A DNA stretch of 64,000 nt from Paraeggerthella hominis (GTDB lineage: Bacteria > Actinomycetota > Coriobacteriia > Coriobacteriales > Eggerthellaceae). Position 1 is the first letter of the stretch, and each line of letters starts with the position of its first letter. The position numbers and the translations under genes were made by a program. Below the pieces are notes generated by a model. That model had not been told where the DNA came from, did not search any database, and saw only the letters and a program-made list of their open reading frames with translations. Shown here piece by piece: positions 52,208 through 60,135 of the stretch. The stretch lies in NCBI RefSeq assembly GCF_021044775.1, contig NZ_JAJNOQ010000007.1, positions 97,475 to 161,474 of the forward strand, read 5' to 3'.

Positions 52208-52588
52208 CTAGCGCCGGCGTTGGTGGTGATCCTGCAACGCCGCGATGGCCAGCAGCGCGACCGACAGGCACAACCCCATGAGAACGAACTGGGGAAGCTC
52301 CTGACCGAGCGCCATGGTGGCAAGCGCGACGAGCGCTATGACGAGCGCGGCGAGCTTGCACAGGTAGGAGATGCGATCGTTGAACGAGGCATGCAGATCG
52401 CGACGATGCCGGTCGGCGTCGGGACGCTCCCCTGCTTGCGGCGAGGCCGCCAGGGGTTCGGGCGCTCCCGTCGCGCTCGACGCGGCCTCCGCTTCCGCAG
52501 ATGCGGACGCAGGCGCAAGCGCGGACGCGGACGCAGACGCGGACGCTGGCTCGTCGAGCGTCGATATGTCGTCTCGCACGTTCTCCAT
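52208..52588 (-). CDS. Small Ala/Ser-rich protein with two membrane helices
   Basis: 126 aa, unrecognised family. After MENVRDDISTLDEPA comes a low-complexity Ala/Ser/Glu stretch (about 16-55), a charged segment (RPDADRHRRDLHASFNDRISYL) and two hydrophobic helices (about 75-92 and 96-115). No Shine-Dalgarno sequence precedes ATG 52588; TACAAT lies seven bases upstream, consistent with a leaderless mRNA. It may be co-expressed with uppP, 66 bp downstream. Function unknown. Confidence 0.55.
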   Translation of the reverse strand: MENVRDDISTLDEPASASASASALAPASASAEAEAASSATGAPEPLAASPQAGERPDADRHRRDLHASFNDRISYLCKLAALVIALVALATMALGQELPQFVLMGLCLSVALLAIAALQDHHQRRR

Positions 52589-52836
52589 GGCAGGGATTGT
52601 ACCCGAGGATGAGCGTCGGGGTCGAAGAAAACAGAGGGAGGACACGATCGGCGACCGCCCCGCCGACGCACGGTCCAAACCTGGGAGGGAGCGGGCTTCG
52701 TGCAAACTACGTGGGGAATCCCCGGCGGAAACATACTGGAAACGCAGCGCGGGAGGGGTTTCGTGTAAGATTGGCGGCGAACGAAGGCAAGGCGGGCGCG
52801 CCCGGTCCCGCGCCGCCCGTGCAAAAAGGAGCGAAC

Positions 52837-54432
52837 ATGACCACAGCATCATCCGACCAGAAGGTTATCGTCGTCGATTTCGGCGCGCAATACGGGCAGC
52901 TGATCGCCCGCCGCGTGCGCGATCTGGGCGTGTACTCGGAAATCGTCCCGTGCGACATCGCCGCCGCCGAAGTGCGCGAAATGAAGCCGGCGGCCATCAT
53001 TTTGTCGGGCGGCCCGGCCAGCGTGTACGCCGAGGACGCACCGTCCATCGACCCTGAGATCTTCGAGCTGGGAATTCCGGTGCTGGGCTTTTGCTACGGG
53101 CAGCAGATCATGGCCGTGACGCTGGGCGGCACCGTGGGCCATACGGAAAAGGGCGAGTACGGCGCGGCCGAGCTTGCGCGCTGCGACGCGGGCGCATCGC
53201 GGCTGTACGGCGAGACCCCGGCAGAGCAAACGGTGTGGATGAGCCACCGCGACGCGGTTTCGCACGTGCCCGCAGGGTTCGCGGTGACGGCGAGGACCGA
53301 GACGTGCCCCGTGGCCTCGATGGAATGCGCCGAGCGCAGGCTGTACGCGACGCAGTTCCATCCCGAGGTGCGCCACACGCCGCACGGCGACGAGCTGCTG
53401 AGGAACTTCCTGTTCGGCATTTGCGAACTGGAGCGGAACTGGACCATGGACTCCATCATCGACGACGCGGTGGAGGCCATCCGCGCGCAGGTGGGCGATG
53501 CCCGCGTGATCCTGGGCCTTTCGGGCGGCGTGGACTCCTCCGTAGTGGCCGCGCTGTGCGCACGGGCTATCGGCAAGCAGCTGACCTGCGTGTTCGTGAA
53601 CCACGGCTTGCTTCGCAAGGACGAGCCCGAAGAGGTGGAGGCCGTGTTCACGAAGCAGTTCGACGTGGACTTCGTGCACGTGCACGCCGAGGATCGCTAC
53701 GCGGCGCTGCTGGCCGACGTGGTTGATCCCGAGGAAAAGCGCACGATCATCGGCACCGAGTTCTGGAAGGTGTTCTTCGACGAGGCGCAGAAGCTGGACG
53801 GCGTGAGGTTTTTGGCGCAGGGCACCATCTACCCTGACATCATCGAGAGCGGCGCGCGCAAAACCGGCGGCAAGGCGAGCACCATCAAGAGCCACCACAA
53901 CCTGATCCCCTTCCCCGAGGGCGTGCATTTTGATCTGATCGAGCCTTTGGACCACTTCTTCAAGGACGAAGTGCGCGCGCTGGGCACGGCGCTGGGACTG
54001 CCCGATCACATCGTGCATCGCCAGCCATTCCCGGGGCCGGGTCTGGCCATCCGCATCATCGGCACGGTGACGCGCGAGAAGCTGGCCATCCTGAAGGAGG
54101 CGGACGCCATCGTGCGCGAGGAGCTGGACGCGTACAACGTGGCTGTGTTCGAGCAGACCGGCGAGCGCAACGGCGAAGGCAGCGTGTGGCAGTACTTCGC
54201 GGTGCTGCCCGACATCAAGAGCGTCGGCGTGATGGGCGACGAGCGCACGTACGGCTACCCCGTGATCCTACGTGCCGTGGAGTCGAGCGACGCGATGACC
54301 GCCGACTGGGCGAAGCTGCCCTACGAGGTGCTGGCGCGCGTGAGCGGCAGGATCGTGGCCGAGGTGCCGGGCGTGAACCGGGTGGCCTACGACATCACGA
54401 GCAAGCCGCCAGCGACGATTGAGTGGGAATAA
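52837..54432 (+). CDS. guaA: GMP synthase (glutamine-hydrolysing)
   Basis: 531 aa from ATG 52837 (AAAAAGGAG upstream); a long upstream open frame is non-coding. The class I glutamine amidotransferase domain has nucleophile Cys in GFCYGQQ and YATQFHPEVRHTPHG (His, Glu). The ATP pyrophosphatase domain has ILGLSGGVDSS, and the dimerisation domain ends PATIEWE. It aminates XMP to GMP. The last codons (ATT GAG TGG GAA TAA) are the attachment sequence used by the adjacent mobile elements, and its terminator lies inside the inserted DNA. Confidence 0.97.
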   Translation: MTTASSDQKVIVVDFGAQYGQLIARRVRDLGVYSEIVPCDIAAAEVREMKPAAIILSGGPASVYAEDAPSIDPEIFELGIPVLGFCYGQQIMAVTLGGTVGHTEKGEYGAAELARCDAGASRLYGETPAEQTVWMSHRDAVSHVPAGFAVTARTETCPVASMECAERRLYATQFHPEVRHTPHGDELLRNFLFGICELERNWTMDSIIDDAVEAIRAQVGDARVILGLSGGVDSSVVAALCARAIGKQLTCVFVNHGLLRKDEPEEVEAVFTKQFDVDFVHVHAEDRYAALLADVVDPEEKRTIIGTEFWKVFFDEAQKLDGVRFLAQGTIYPDIIESGARKTGGKASTIKSHHNLIPFPEGVHFDLIEPLDHFFKDEVRALGTALGLPDHIVHRQPFPGPGLAIRIIGTVTREKLAILKEADAIVREELDAYNVAVFEQTGERNGEGSVWQYFAVLPDIKSVGVMGDERTYGYPVILRAVESSDAMTADWAKLPYEVLARVSGRIVAEVPGVNRVAYDITSKPPATIEWE

Positions 54433-54443
54433 ATGGTGATACG
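54418..54443 (+). other. Attachment site, guaA 3'-end copy
   Basis: ATTGAGTGGGAATAAATGG followed by TGATACG at the guaA end recurs at 57536-57559 as ATTGAGTGGGAA-AATGG followed by CGATACG (two bases missing, one mismatch). The 3' end of guaA is a known integration target for tyrosine-recombinase elements. This is the left boundary of the accessory region. Confidence 0.85.
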
Positions 54444-54454
54444 TTTTCGTATCA
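54437..54454. repeat. 18-bp palindrome TGATACG-TTTT-CGTATCA, site 1
   Basis: Perfect 7-bp arms, next to the attachment core. Same motif recurs at 54654, 54735, 57634, 58239 and 58276; candidate binding site for the element's recombination proteins or XRE regulator. Confidence 0.8.
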
Positions 54455-54471
54455 GTTTGTGACCCATCATG

Positions 54472-54508
54472 CCCTCTGAGTATTGCCTGCTCAGAGGGTA
54501 TTTTTTTA
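54472..54508 (+). terminator. Intrinsic terminator after guaA, supplied by inserted DNA
   Basis: The stem CCCTCTGAG (54472-54480) / CTCAGAGGG (54490-54498) is followed by TATTTTTTT. It lies to the right of the attachment core, so the inserted element now terminates guaA. Confidence 0.9.
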
Positions 54509-54653
54509 TGTTTTGATAATGCGGTCACGTATTATCGTGACCCACAAGATGACAACGTCTGCGATAGCGTCTTGCGGGCGGTTTACGAGTTGTTATTTGT
54601 CTTTCTACCAGGTGTTTTCTACAAATTAATGACGATGCCAAAAGAATATCACT

Positions 54654-54671
54654 TGATACAGTTTTGTATCA
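54654..54671. repeat. 18-bp palindrome TGATACA-GTTT-TGTATCA, site 2
   Basis: Perfect 7-bp arms. It is the start of a segment homologous to 57553-57780. Confidence 0.75.
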
Positions 54672-54734
54672 TTTCCTGCGCTTTCCCAACCTATGCGGGA
54701 CCATCGACCTGCAAGCCGCCTGCAATTTCAGAAT

Positions 54735-54752
54735 TGATACGTTTACGTATCT
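54735..54752. repeat. 18-bp palindrome TGATACG-TTTA-CGTATCT, site 3
   Basis: Six of seven arm positions pair. Aligns with the site at 57634. Confidence 0.7.
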
Positions 54753-54923
54753 GTTTTTCGAAAGGGAAAATATTGCTTTTGGGTCAAAACTGGGTCACGG
54801 CGTAAAAAAGACCTCTGACGAGGCCTTTTTCTCCATGTCCGGCTCGACTGCGCCCTGGACGAGTCCCTCCAAGCGACGTATCGAGAGCGCCCTCTCGAAT
54901 CCTCGCCTGTTCGACGCCCATAT

Positions 54924-54957
54924 AAAAGAACCGCCCGCAGGATTGCCTGCGGGGCGG
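54924..54957 (-). terminator. Intrinsic terminator after the Ig-domain surface protein gene
   Basis: CCGCCCGCAGG (54931-54941) pairs with CCTGCGGGGCGG (54946-54957, one bulged base), followed on the minus strand by TTCTTTTAT. It is 31 bp after the stop. Confidence 0.85.
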
Positions 54958-54987
54958 AATAAGACTCATAAAGCGCTTTTGCGAAAC

Positions 54988-57177
54988 CTAGATGCGAGAC
55001 CTTCTCAGAGCGAACACCCCTGTTGCGATAGAGACGACGGCAAGGATAGAAAGCGCTGTTATTGGCAGCATGGAGTCGTCGCCGGTCTTGGCGAGCGATT
55101 CCTTGTCACCGTCGTTGTCGGCCTTATCGTTCGCAGATTCATCATCGACCACCTGCTTCTCTGCCGCGACAACGGTGAACTCGGTCTCGGCAGTGCCAGT
55201 ATCGGAGACGATCGCCAGCGTGTGCTTGCCTGCAGACAGGGTTTCAAGATAGGAGGCATTCAGGGTGACGATGGTGCTGCCCTCCTCTACCGTGTATTTG
55301 GAGGAGTCCACGTCTTTTCCGTCTACCTGAACCTTTAAGAAGTCAGCGAAGGCGGCATTGGAAGTAAAGAACAGTCCGTCCTCGCTACCCTTCCGCCACT
55401 CCCCATTCGCACCTTTAATAATCATCGCCTTGAAGGCGGGGTCGACCTCACTGCAAACGGTGCATTTGCCGTTCTCGTAGTTGTGACCGGTGGCCTGAAT
55501 TTTATTTTCTTCAGGAGTCGTTGGAATTGTGCCGCTTTCATCTTTGTAATGCTTACCGCAGATTTCGCATGTCCAATATTCCTCGGTTCCATCCACTGTG
55601 CAGGTGGCATCTTTCTTTGGCGTTTGTATCATATTGCCATGCGTTACTGTCAAGTTGCAGGAGGCGCTAATTCCACTGCCGTCCGCAGCGGTAGCGGTAA
55701 TCGTGGCGTTGCCTGCGCTTATGGCAGTCACTGTTCCATCTGCGCTTACCGTAGCAATATTGGTGTCACTGCTTGCCCAAGTTACAGCTTTATTAGTAGC
55801 ATCGGCAGGCTCTACCGTGGCAGTCAGAGTATAGCTGCCGTTTTCCTGTAAGATTAGGCTGTCTTTATCCAGCTTCAAGCCGGTGACAGAAACTGTAGCC
55901 GGTTTAATATTCAGTGTATATGTTCGGTCGATACTGCCGACGCTGTTGGTGGCGGTAACGGTAACCTGGAATTGCCCATCCGTGGTTGGGATGCCGGTGA
56001 TTGCGCCGGTGTCGGCGTCCAGCGTCAACCCTGCAGGCAAATCGCTGGCACTCCATGTAATGTTGTTTCCAGTTGCTTCCAGCGTCGCAGTGTAAGATTG
56101 CCCCACCGTGCCGTCAGGCAGGCTTTCGGTGGTGATGGCGGGGGCGGTGACAATGATGCCGCCCGGTTCGCCATTCAGGGTACCGCCTGTATTCACAATG
56201 GTACCGTTGTTAGTCAGTTTGTTATTGGTGTTGAGGGTAGACCCCTCCGGGATGGTCAGGGTCTCGCCCTGGGCAATGGTGAGGCTCTCGTCCAGGGTCA
56301 CATCGCCGTACACGGTGCCTTTCTTGTCGTTGAATACGATACCAGTGCCTGATGGTGTAGGTTCATCGACACGAGAAGCTTTGATCCCGTTTTCCGCCCG
56401 CACGATGGCATTGTCACTGATTGTCAGCCTAGTAGTGGCACCGGTGGCTTGAGACGATTGCACATTGAACAGAATCCCATCGCTCCTCGTGCCGCCGCTG
56501 GCGGTCAGGCTGCCGCCATTGACGGCAAGGGAGAGCTGCGGGGAGCTGGTAGCGTACGGGCTGGACTGCACATAGACGCCGGCGTAGCCAGAATTGGTTT
56601 GAGTAGTCTTTGCATCGACGGAAGCGTTTTTAATGGTCAGGGAGGCGTCGCCTGTTCCGCTTTTGACACATATTCCGAGAGAAGAACCAGAAACTTTCAA
56701 GCTTCCATTGCTTTCACCCGTAATAGTCAGGGAGGCGTCTGTACCATAGCTGTTCGCGCTCAACTCTGAATTCACATAAATTCCATAGCTGCCTGTGATG
56801 GTATTCTCACCAATCAGCTTTATGGTCAGGGAAACCGGCTGCCCGCTATGGCTCAGAGCATAGATCCCGGAGCCATAAGGCGCTGATACGGCATTAGACC
56901 CTCCCTGGATGGACGCCCCTCTTAAGGTCAGAGTGTTGGAGTTTGGATCGTATTTGACATTCCAATTATTAGAAGTGTCGCTGGCTCCCACAACCCGTTC
57001 TAGCTCCCCACTGGCATTTGTTTTCCAGTAGGTGGTTTCAGTACTACTAATAACCTGCGTATTTCCCACATAAAGCGTAGCGGGCGCATCTTCTCCCACC
57101 GCCAGCGCCGTGGCGGGCAGCAGGCCCAGGCAGAGGGTCAGCACGCAGAGCAGGCTTAAAAATCGTTTTTTCATCAT
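54988..57177 (-). CDS. Sortase-anchored surface protein with Ig-like domains
   Basis: 729 aa. Sec signal peptide MMKKRFLSLLCVLTLCLGLLPATALA. Residues about 30-330 are a Ser/Thr/Asn-rich beta-type region (LTLRGASIQGGSNAVS..., LTISDNAIVRAENGI), followed by a putative-Ig (He_PIG) domain (about 350-425, PAGLTLDADTGAITGIP), a Big_2 domain (about 430-510) and a cysteine-containing WTCEICGKHY...GKCTVCSEVD segment. The C-terminus has LAKTGDDS, a hydrophobic helix and RRSRI, a sortase signal. Composition is clearly AT-richer than the host, and the GKCTVCSE segment is typical of Clostridia surface proteins, suggesting transfer. Likely a cell-wall adhesin or cargo of the mobile element. Confidence 0.85.
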   Translation of the reverse strand: MMKKRFLSLLCVLTLCLGLLPATALAVGEDAPATLYVGNTQVISSTETTYWKTNASGELERVVGASDTSNNWNVKYDPNSNTLTLRGASIQGGSNAVSAPYGSGIYALSHSGQPVSLTIKLIGENTITGSYGIYVNSELSANSYGTDASLTITGESNGSLKVSGSSLGICVKSGTGDASLTIKNASVDAKTTQTNSGYAGVYVQSSPYATSSPQLSLAVNGGSLTASGGTRSDGILFNVQSSQATGATTRLTISDNAIVRAENGIKASRVDEPTPSGTGIVFNDKKGTVYGDVTLDESLTIAQGETLTIPEGSTLNTNNKLTNNGTIVNTGGTLNGEPGGIIVTAPAITTESLPDGTVGQSYTATLEATGNNITWSASDLPAGLTLDADTGAITGIPTTDGQFQVTVTATNSVGSIDRTYTLNIKPATVSVTGLKLDKDSLILQENGSYTLTATVEPADATNKAVTWASSDTNIATVSADGTVTAISAGNATITATAADGSGISASCNLTVTHGNMIQTPKKDATCTVDGTEEYWTCEICGKHYKDESGTIPTTPEENKIQATGHNYENGKCTVCSEVDPAFKAMIIKGANGEWRKGSEDGLFFTSNAAFADFLKVQVDGKDVDSSKYTVEEGSTIVTLNASYLETLSAGKHTLAIVSDTGTAETEFTVVAAEKQVVDDESANDKADNDGDKESLAKTGDDSMLPITALSILAVVSIATGVFALRRSRI

Positions 57178-57535
57178 GACGGGTCTCCTCGCCTTATGAA
57201 TAATCCATTATTCAATTATCCCATAAAAAGAATGTTTTCCGCCTTCCGCTCTTGACAAAAGTCAGGGAGAAAGCCTCCGAGGGCGCATGGTTTGCATCCC
57301 CCGATTGCCGTATCAGAGACGGCGTGCGCGCCCGTTGAGCACCACCTACAGCCACTCCCCCTCGTAAACATGGGATTAGTCGCCAGGGAATTAGTCGCGA
57401 ATCGGGCAGAACAGAGGCCGAAAGCGCGTTTTGCAATCTCCTCGCCTGATCGCAGAATGATTCGCCCTGCAGAGAGCTCCTTGAAAGAGAAGCAACGAGA
57501 CGGCATAGGACAGCACGTATTTTAGATTCGTTGCT
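57178..57535. other. Non-coding gap upstream of the surface-protein gene
   Basis: 358 bp without a convincing gene. The first 60 bp are AT-rich and include GGATAATTG-type sequence on the minus strand that could be the surface-protein promoter; the rest is moderately GC-rich and reaches the second attachment copy. Confidence 0.5.
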
Positions 57536-57559
57536 ATTGAGTGGGAAAATGGCGATACG
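57536..57559 (+). other. Second attachment-site copy
   Basis: ATTGAGTGGGAAAATGG then CGATACG repeats the guaA-end sequence at 54418-54443. It is a candidate junction between two tandemly inserted elements. The palindrome next to it is degenerate (CGATACG-GCTT-CGTGCCG). Confidence 0.8.
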
Positions 57560-57633
57560 GCTTCGTGCCGTTTCCCACACTTTAACAACACATGCGGGAC
57601 CATCGATCCGTAAGCCGCCTACAACTTCAGAAT

Positions 57634-57651
57634 TGGCACGTTTTCGTATCG
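57634..57651. repeat. 18-bp palindrome TGGCACG-TTTT-CGTATCG, degenerate site
   Basis: Right half intact, left half changed. Aligns with site 3 (54735) in the duplicated end. Confidence 0.6.
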
Positions 57652-57744
57652 GTCTCTCGAAAGGGAAAATCGGCTTTCGGGTCAAAGCTGGGCTGCGGCG
57701 TAAAAAGCCTCTGAGGAGGCCTTTTCTCCCCGCTCCCATCGCAC

Positions 57745-58176
57745 CTACGCTCTGAACGAGTCTTTCCAGGCGACGTATTCGGCGTGCGTGAGCTCGTCGT
57801 CTCTGAAGTCGCGCTTGTTCCTGTACCAGTGGTGCATCGCCTTGGCAAGGGCCTCCTGCTCCTCGGTGTCCAGCTCCTCGGGGAGGGAGAGAACTATCGT
57901 CTGGCCGATCTTGACAGGCTCGAGGCAGAACTCCTCCTCCAGGTCGAAAAGCACATGGATGGCGTCATCGACGTTACTCCCCCAGTCCGCCTTGAGCGTC
58001 GAGGGGCTCACCCCCAGGCAGCGCGCGATCTCGTCGATCATCTGCTCCTTGGGCATACGCTCCCCGTACTCGTACTTGCGCAGCGAAACGACGGAGATGC
58101 CGAGCATGCCGGCAAGCTTCTCGGCGGTATAGCCGCGCTCCTTCCTGATGCGCTGGATCTTCTCTCCGATGCCCAT
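57745..58176 (-). CDS. XRE-family transcriptional regulator of the mobile element
   Basis: 143 aa (AAGGAGG upstream of ATG 58176). N-terminal helix-turn-helix (1-60): IGEKIQRIRKERGYTAEKLAGMLGISVVSLRKYEYGERMPKEQMIDEIARCLGV. The C-terminal half is acidic and mentions LSLPEELDTEEQEALAKAMHHWYRNKRDFRDDE. It is divergent from the xis-int genes; two TGATAC palindromes lie in the shared promoter region, so it probably represses excision/transfer genes and itself. The 3' end has a truncated homologue at about 54840-54880. Confidence 0.85.
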   Translation of the reverse strand: MGIGEKIQRIRKERGYTAEKLAGMLGISVVSLRKYEYGERMPKEQMIDEIARCLGVSPSTLKADWGSNVDDAIHVLFDLEEEFCLEPVKIGQTIVLSLPEELDTEEQEALAKAMHHWYRNKRDFRDDELTHAEYVAWKDSFRA

Positions 58177-58205
58177 CTGCGCCTCCTTGCTTGTAATACC
58201 GAATG

Positions 58206-58230
58206 TGTTTTTCGACGATTCCGAAAAACA
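58206..58230. promoter_or_regulatory. Inverted repeat in the XRE/xis divergent promoter
   Basis: Perfect 9-bp arms TGTTTTTCG / CGAAAAACA separated by 7 bp, 30 bp upstream of the XRE start. Possible operator or hairpin. Confidence 0.6.
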
Positions 58231-58238
58231 TCCTCTTT

Positions 58239-58256
58239 TGATACGTAATTGTATCA
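58239..58256. promoter_or_regulatory. TGATACG-TAAT-TGTATCA palindrome, operator-like
   Basis: Between divergent XRE and xis genes; same motif as at the element ends. Confidence 0.75.
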
Positions 58257-58275
58257 GTTATTCTATTTCCATAAC

Positions 58276-58293
58276 TGATACGTTTTTGTATCA
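58276..58293. promoter_or_regulatory. TGATACG-TTTT-TGTATCA palindrome, operator-like
   Basis: Immediately upstream of the xis ribosome binding site (AAGGAAGGGG), 19 bp before its ATG, placed to block transcription or translation initiation of xis-int. Confidence 0.75.
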
Positions 58294-58311
58294 CATGGAA
58301 AGGAAGGGGTT

Positions 58312-58524
58312 ATGCGAAAGAGACTCATAACGGCCAAAGAGGTGGCCGAGGACCTGGAATGCAGCGTGCAGCATGCATACAAGATCGTCCGCATACTCAA
58401 CGCCGAGCTGGAGGACATGGGTTGCCTGACCATCCGAGGAAAAACGAACCGCTCCTACTACGAGGAGAGGCTCTTCGGTCGCGCAGACGCGATCGACTTG
58501 GACGAGACGGATGCGGGGCGCTAG
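58312..58524 (+). CDS. xis: Excisionase-like small helix-turn-helix protein
   Basis: 70 aa, preceded by GGAAAGGAAGGGGTT. It has a MerR/Xis-type helix-turn-helix (RLITAKEVAEDLECSVQHAYKIVRILNAELEDMG) followed by a wing-like IRGKTNRSYYEERLFG. It lies 2 bp upstream of int, the usual position of an excisionase that directs element excision. Function inferred from size, fold and location. Confidence 0.7.
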   Translation: MRKRLITAKEVAEDLECSVQHAYKIVRILNAELEDMGCLTIRGKTNRSYYEERLFGRADAIDLDETDAGR

Positions 58525-58526
58525 CC

Positions 58527-59621
58527 ATGACCGTCAGAAAAGACAGCAAGCGCGGCACTTGGCTCGTCAGGCTCTACTACACCAACCGCGACGGCAAGAC
58601 AATCGACTCGACGAAGCGAGGGTTCAAGAGCAAATCCGAAGCCCTGGAATGGGAGCGGAACTTCCTCGCGAACGAGGCGAGGTCGACCAGCATGACCTTC
58701 GAGCAGTTCGTCAAGGTCTACGCCGAAGACGTGCGGCCGAGGCTCAGGGAGACCACCTGGCGCGGCAAGGAGTACGTGATCAACGACAAGCTTGTTCCGT
58801 TTTTCGGCGGAATGAGGGTCGTGGACATCACATCCAGAGACGTCATCGACTGGCAGAACAAGCTCCTCAAGGAAAGAGACGAAAACGGCAAGAAGTTCTC
58901 CGAGACCTACATCCGGACGGTCGAGAACCAGCTCTCGGCGATTCTCAACCATGCCGTCAGGCACTACGGCTTGCCCTCCAACCCGCTCCAGAAGGCCGGC
59001 AGGGTCGGCGAGAAGCAGGGCAAGGAGATGAAGTTCTGGACGACCGAGGAGTACCTGAGGTTTTCGGAGCAGCTCATCGACAGGCCCGAGATGTTCTACG
59101 CTTTCGAAACCCTCTACTGGTGCGGGCTGAGGGAGGGCGAGCTGCTGGCGCTGGAGCCGGATGATTTCGATTTCGCCAACAGGACCATCAGCGTGACGAA
59201 GTCGTACAGCCGCCTGGACGGGCGCGACATCATCGGGAAGCCGAAGACCAAGAAGTCCGAGCGGGTCATAGCCATGCCCAGATTTCTCTCCCAAGAGCTC
59301 CAGGAGTACATCGAGATGGAATGGGATCCAGGAGAGGACGGCAGGGTCTTCCCGTTCACCAAGTACGCGCTCAACAACACGCTCAAGACCGCATCGAGGC
59401 TCGCGGGGGTCAAGGAGATCAGGGTCCACGACCTGCGCCACAGCCACGTGTCGCTCCTGATAAACCTCGGCTTCACCGCAGTCGCCATCGCCGACCGGAT
59501 GGGCCACGAGAGCGTGCACATCACCTACCGCTACGCTCACCTGTTCCCGAACCAGCAGAGAAACATGGCGGACGTCCTGGACGCCCTCATGAACGCGAAA
59601 GGCGGCGGCGATGAGCGTTAA
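58527..59621 (+). CDS. int: Tyrosine recombinase/integrase
   Basis: 364 aa from ATG 58527. N-terminal arm-binding domain (KRGTWLVRLYYTNRDGK..., 1-55), core-binding SAM-like domain (about 57-160) and catalytic domain (about 170-355). Catalytic residues visible: Arg202 (CGLREGEL), Lys in the beta-hairpin near 238-243, His301/Arg304 (HDLRHSH), His327 (GHES) and nucleophile Tyr336 (TYRYAHL). It presumably integrates the element at the guaA 3' end. It overlaps the next gene by 11 bp. Confidence 0.93.
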   Translation: MTVRKDSKRGTWLVRLYYTNRDGKTIDSTKRGFKSKSEALEWERNFLANEARSTSMTFEQFVKVYAEDVRPRLRETTWRGKEYVINDKLVPFFGGMRVVDITSRDVIDWQNKLLKERDENGKKFSETYIRTVENQLSAILNHAVRHYGLPSNPLQKAGRVGEKQGKEMKFWTTEEYLRFSEQLIDRPEMFYAFETLYWCGLREGELLALEPDDFDFANRTISVTKSYSRLDGRDIIGKPKTKKSERVIAMPRFLSQELQEYIEMEWDPGEDGRVFPFTKYALNNTLKTASRLAGVKEIRVHDLRHSHVSLLINLGFTAVAIADRMGHESVHITYRYAHLFPNQQRNMADVLDALMNAKGGGDER

Positions 59622-60135
59622 AAACGTCGACAAGGAAGGCAGGTGGAGGAACGTCACCATCGGGTTCAGGGTGTCGGAGGAGGAGAACGAGCGCGTCAAC
59701 CAGCTGGTCGGCCTGAGCGGGATGACCAAGCAGGCGTTCATCCTGAGCAAGCTCGAGGACAGGCAGATCAACGTGCTCGCCACGATCCGGGTGCAGAAGG
59801 CGTTCGCGGTGCAGGCCAGGCGCGTCGCCGACGAGCTCGAGCGCCTTTCTGCCGGCGAGCAGCCGAACGCAAGACAGCTCGAGATCTCCGAGGCGATCCT
59901 CGACATCCTAAACCAGATGGCGGCAGGCGGGATGAAGCTCGGAGACGAGCACGACGAGGCGAGCTTCGAGGAGATGGAGCTTGCGGATCTGAAGGCCACC
60001 ATGGCCCCCGACGAGAGGTTGGTTCCTCTGAAGCCCGACGAGGTGAAGCCCGTCGTCGTCAGCGAGCGCCCCATGCCGCAGAAGAAGGCCCGTAAGGGAG
60101 TCAAGGCCAAAGGACTATTCAAGAAGGACAGCTGA
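59611..60135 (+). CDS. MobC-like mobilisation accessory protein
   Basis: 174 aa. The N-terminus NVTIGFRVSEEENERVNQLVGLSGMTKQAFILSKL resembles the ribbon-helix-helix of MobC/RHH relaxosome proteins, followed by a helical segment and a basic tail (KKARKGVKAKGLFKKDS). It overlaps int by 11 bp and the rep gene by 1 bp, so the three are co-translated. Probably binds the element's transfer origin; no relaxase is within the window. Confidence 0.7.
   Translation: MSVKNVDKEGRWRNVTIGFRVSEEENERVNQLVGLSGMTKQAFILSKLEDRQINVLATIRVQKAFAVQARRVADELERLSAGEQPNARQLEISEAILDILNQMAAGGMKLGDEHDEASFEEMELADLKATMAPDERLVPLKPDEVKPVVVSERPMPQKKARKGVKAKGLFKKDS

Larger units (their letters stand above)
54654..54880. repeat. 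Diverged duplicate of the element end (with 57553-57780)
   Basis: This 227-bp stretch aligns over its length with 57553-57780: shared blocks include ATGCGGGACCATCGA, AAGCCGCCT, TTTCGAAAGGGAAAAT-like and GGTCAAA-CTGGG sequence, a CCTCTGA-type hairpin (54804-54830 / 57702-57725), and the 3'-terminal codons of the XRE gene (GGACGAGTC..., CGACGTAT). The XRE-derived part is cut off after about 40 bp, so this is a truncated end of a related element. Confidence 0.8.

Noticed and set aside
54664..55338. 224-codon plus-strand frame over the duplicated element end and the surface-protein 3' end
   Set aside because: Crosses a terminator and an opposing, well-supported coding region.
57212..57739. 175-codon frame upstream of the surface-protein gene
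   Set aside because: Runs through the attachment repeat and duplicated end sequence; no start signal or recognisable domain.
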